From an uncultured Flavonifractor sp. (GTDB taxonomy: Bacteria > Bacillota > Clostridia > Oscillospirales > Oscillospiraceae): DNA of 51,359 nucleotides. Positions 50,764 to 51,359 of the stretch are shown one piece after another. Where the stretch lies: NCBI GenBank assembly GCA_947649225.1, contig CANSQX010000003.1, positions 1-51,359 of the forward strand. Direction: 5' to 3'. The notes beneath the pieces are model-generated. The model was not told where the DNA came from. It searched no databases and saw only the letters and a program-made list of their open reading frames with translations. The first letter of the stretch is position 1. Each line of letters begins with the position of its first letter. A program made the position numbers and the translations under genes.

Positions 50764-51264
50764 TTAACCCAAGATCTCTTCCACGCTCTTGCCGCGGACG
50801 CGGGCCACTTCCTCGGGGGTGCGCAGGGACTTCAGGCCCTGGAAGGTGGCGGAGACCACGTTCTGCGGATTGTTGGAGCGCAGGCACTTGGTACGGATGT
50901 CCTTGATGCCGATGGCTTCCATCACGGCACGGACGGGGCCGCCGGCGATGACGCCGGTACCGGGGGCGGCGGGCTTCATCAGCACGCGGCCGGCGCCGAA
51001 CTCACCGATCACCTCGTGGGGGATGGTGGTGCCGGACAGGGACACGGTAATCATGTTCTTCTTGGCGTCCTCAATGCCCTTGCGGATGGCCTCGGGGACC
51101 TCAGCGGCCTTGCCCAGGCCGAAGCCCACGCGGCCCTTCTCGTCGCCCACCACCATGAGGGCGGAGAACTTGGCCACGCGGCCGCCCTTGACGGTCTTGG
51201 ATACGCGGTTCAGATAGACCAGCTTCTCAACGAACTCGCTGGGCTCTCTCTCAAATCTAGCCAT
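50764..51264 (-). CDS. rpsE: 30S ribosomal protein S5
   Basis: The 166-residue protein has the S5 double-stranded RNA-binding half ([20 protein letters not shown]) and the C-terminal half ([29 protein letters not shown] end). It takes part in decoding fidelity and mRNA unwinding. SD GGGAGGAGG precedes ATG 51264. Confidence 0.98.
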   Translation of the reverse strand: MARFEREPSEFVEKLVYLNRVSKTVKGGRVAKFSALMVVGDEKGRVGFGLGKAAEVPEAIRKGIEDAKKNMITVSLSGTTIPHEVIGEFGAGRVLMKPAAPGTGVIAGGPVRAVMEAIGIKDIRTKCLRSNNPQNVVSATFQGLKSLRTPEEVARVRGKSVEEILG

Positions 51265-51282
51265 TTGTTACTTCCTCCTCCC

Positions 51283-51359
51283 TTAGAACTGCAGGCCGCC
51301 CTCGCGGGCGCCCTCGGCCAGAGCCTTCACGCGGCCGTGGTAGACATAGCCGCCGCGGT
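51283..51359 (-). CDS. rplR: 50S ribosomal protein L18, C-terminal part
   Basis: Only the last ~25 residues are in the window (RGGYVYHGRVKALAEGAREG, then GLQF and stop), a clear L18 C terminus. The 5' part lies beyond the right edge. It is 18 bases upstream of rpsE, in spc operon order. Confidence 0.92.
   Translation of the reverse strand, partial: RGGYVYHGRVKALAEGAREGGLQF

Overview
This is a GC-rich chromosomal segment of a spore-forming anaerobe of the Oscillospiraceae type (Flavonifractor, Pseudoflavonifractor or Lawsonibacter-like Clostridia). The evidence is spoVA sporulation genes, a glgC/glgD pair typical of Firmicutes, a four-cysteine zinc form of ribosomal protein S4, a zinc-type adenylate kinase, and a Firmicutes-style promoter architecture (TTGACA-like, 17-bp spacer, TATAAT-like) in front of most units. 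The species assignment is inference from protein style only.

Layout. 0-4.4 kb: spoVAD-spoVAE on the minus strand and three plus-strand genes ending in an acyl-ACP thioesterase, bracketed by two inverted copies of a ~430-bp non-coding element. 4.5-7.1 kb: guaB, then an AT-rich islet with one lipoprotein gene. 7.2-17.3 kb: a plus-strand surface and signalling region holding a secreted transglutaminase-like protein, a type IV pilus-like operon (PilC-like, four small prepilin-like proteins, PilT-like ATPase), a class B sortase with a proline-rich tail coupled to an SLH-GH5 glycoside hydrolase, a hemerythrin/receiver protein, and signal peptidase I. 17.3-21 kb: a 1018-residue wall-anchored surface protein on the minus strand, preceded by a ~575-nt leader that carries three tandem class I cyclic-di-GMP riboswitches. 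21.3-30 kb: glycogen cluster glgB-glgC-glgD-glgA-glgP; GlgB has a histone-H1-like, AT-hook-bearing tail. 30-35.6 kb: XRE regulator, D,D-carboxypeptidase, a sigma-region-4-like protein, tRNA-Thr and tRNA-Tyr, a LexA-like S24 repressor, and an SGNH lipoprotein. 35.9-39.4 kb: a three-gene unit whose centre is a TetM-like ribosome-protection GTPase fused to a YacP/Rae1-type NYN nuclease domain. 39.5-43 kb: an MBL-fold lipoprotein and a secreted amidohydrolase. 43.2-51.4 kb: the distal part of the S10/spc/alpha ribosomal operon, rplR (partial) to rplQ, on the minus strand.

How it fits together. The 8-21 kb region reads as a cell-surface programme: pilus motor, sortase, wall-anchored substrate, SLH enzyme and signal peptidase are neighbours, and the largest surface protein is under direct c-di-GMP control. 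Intergenic spaces between 15 and 41 kb carry small palindrome-ended repeats in long (~150-220 bp) and short (~70 bp) forms.

The best candidates for undescribed biology are the triple riboswitch leader, the GTPase-NYN fusion and the repeat families. All calls are from reading the sequence; no database search was run.
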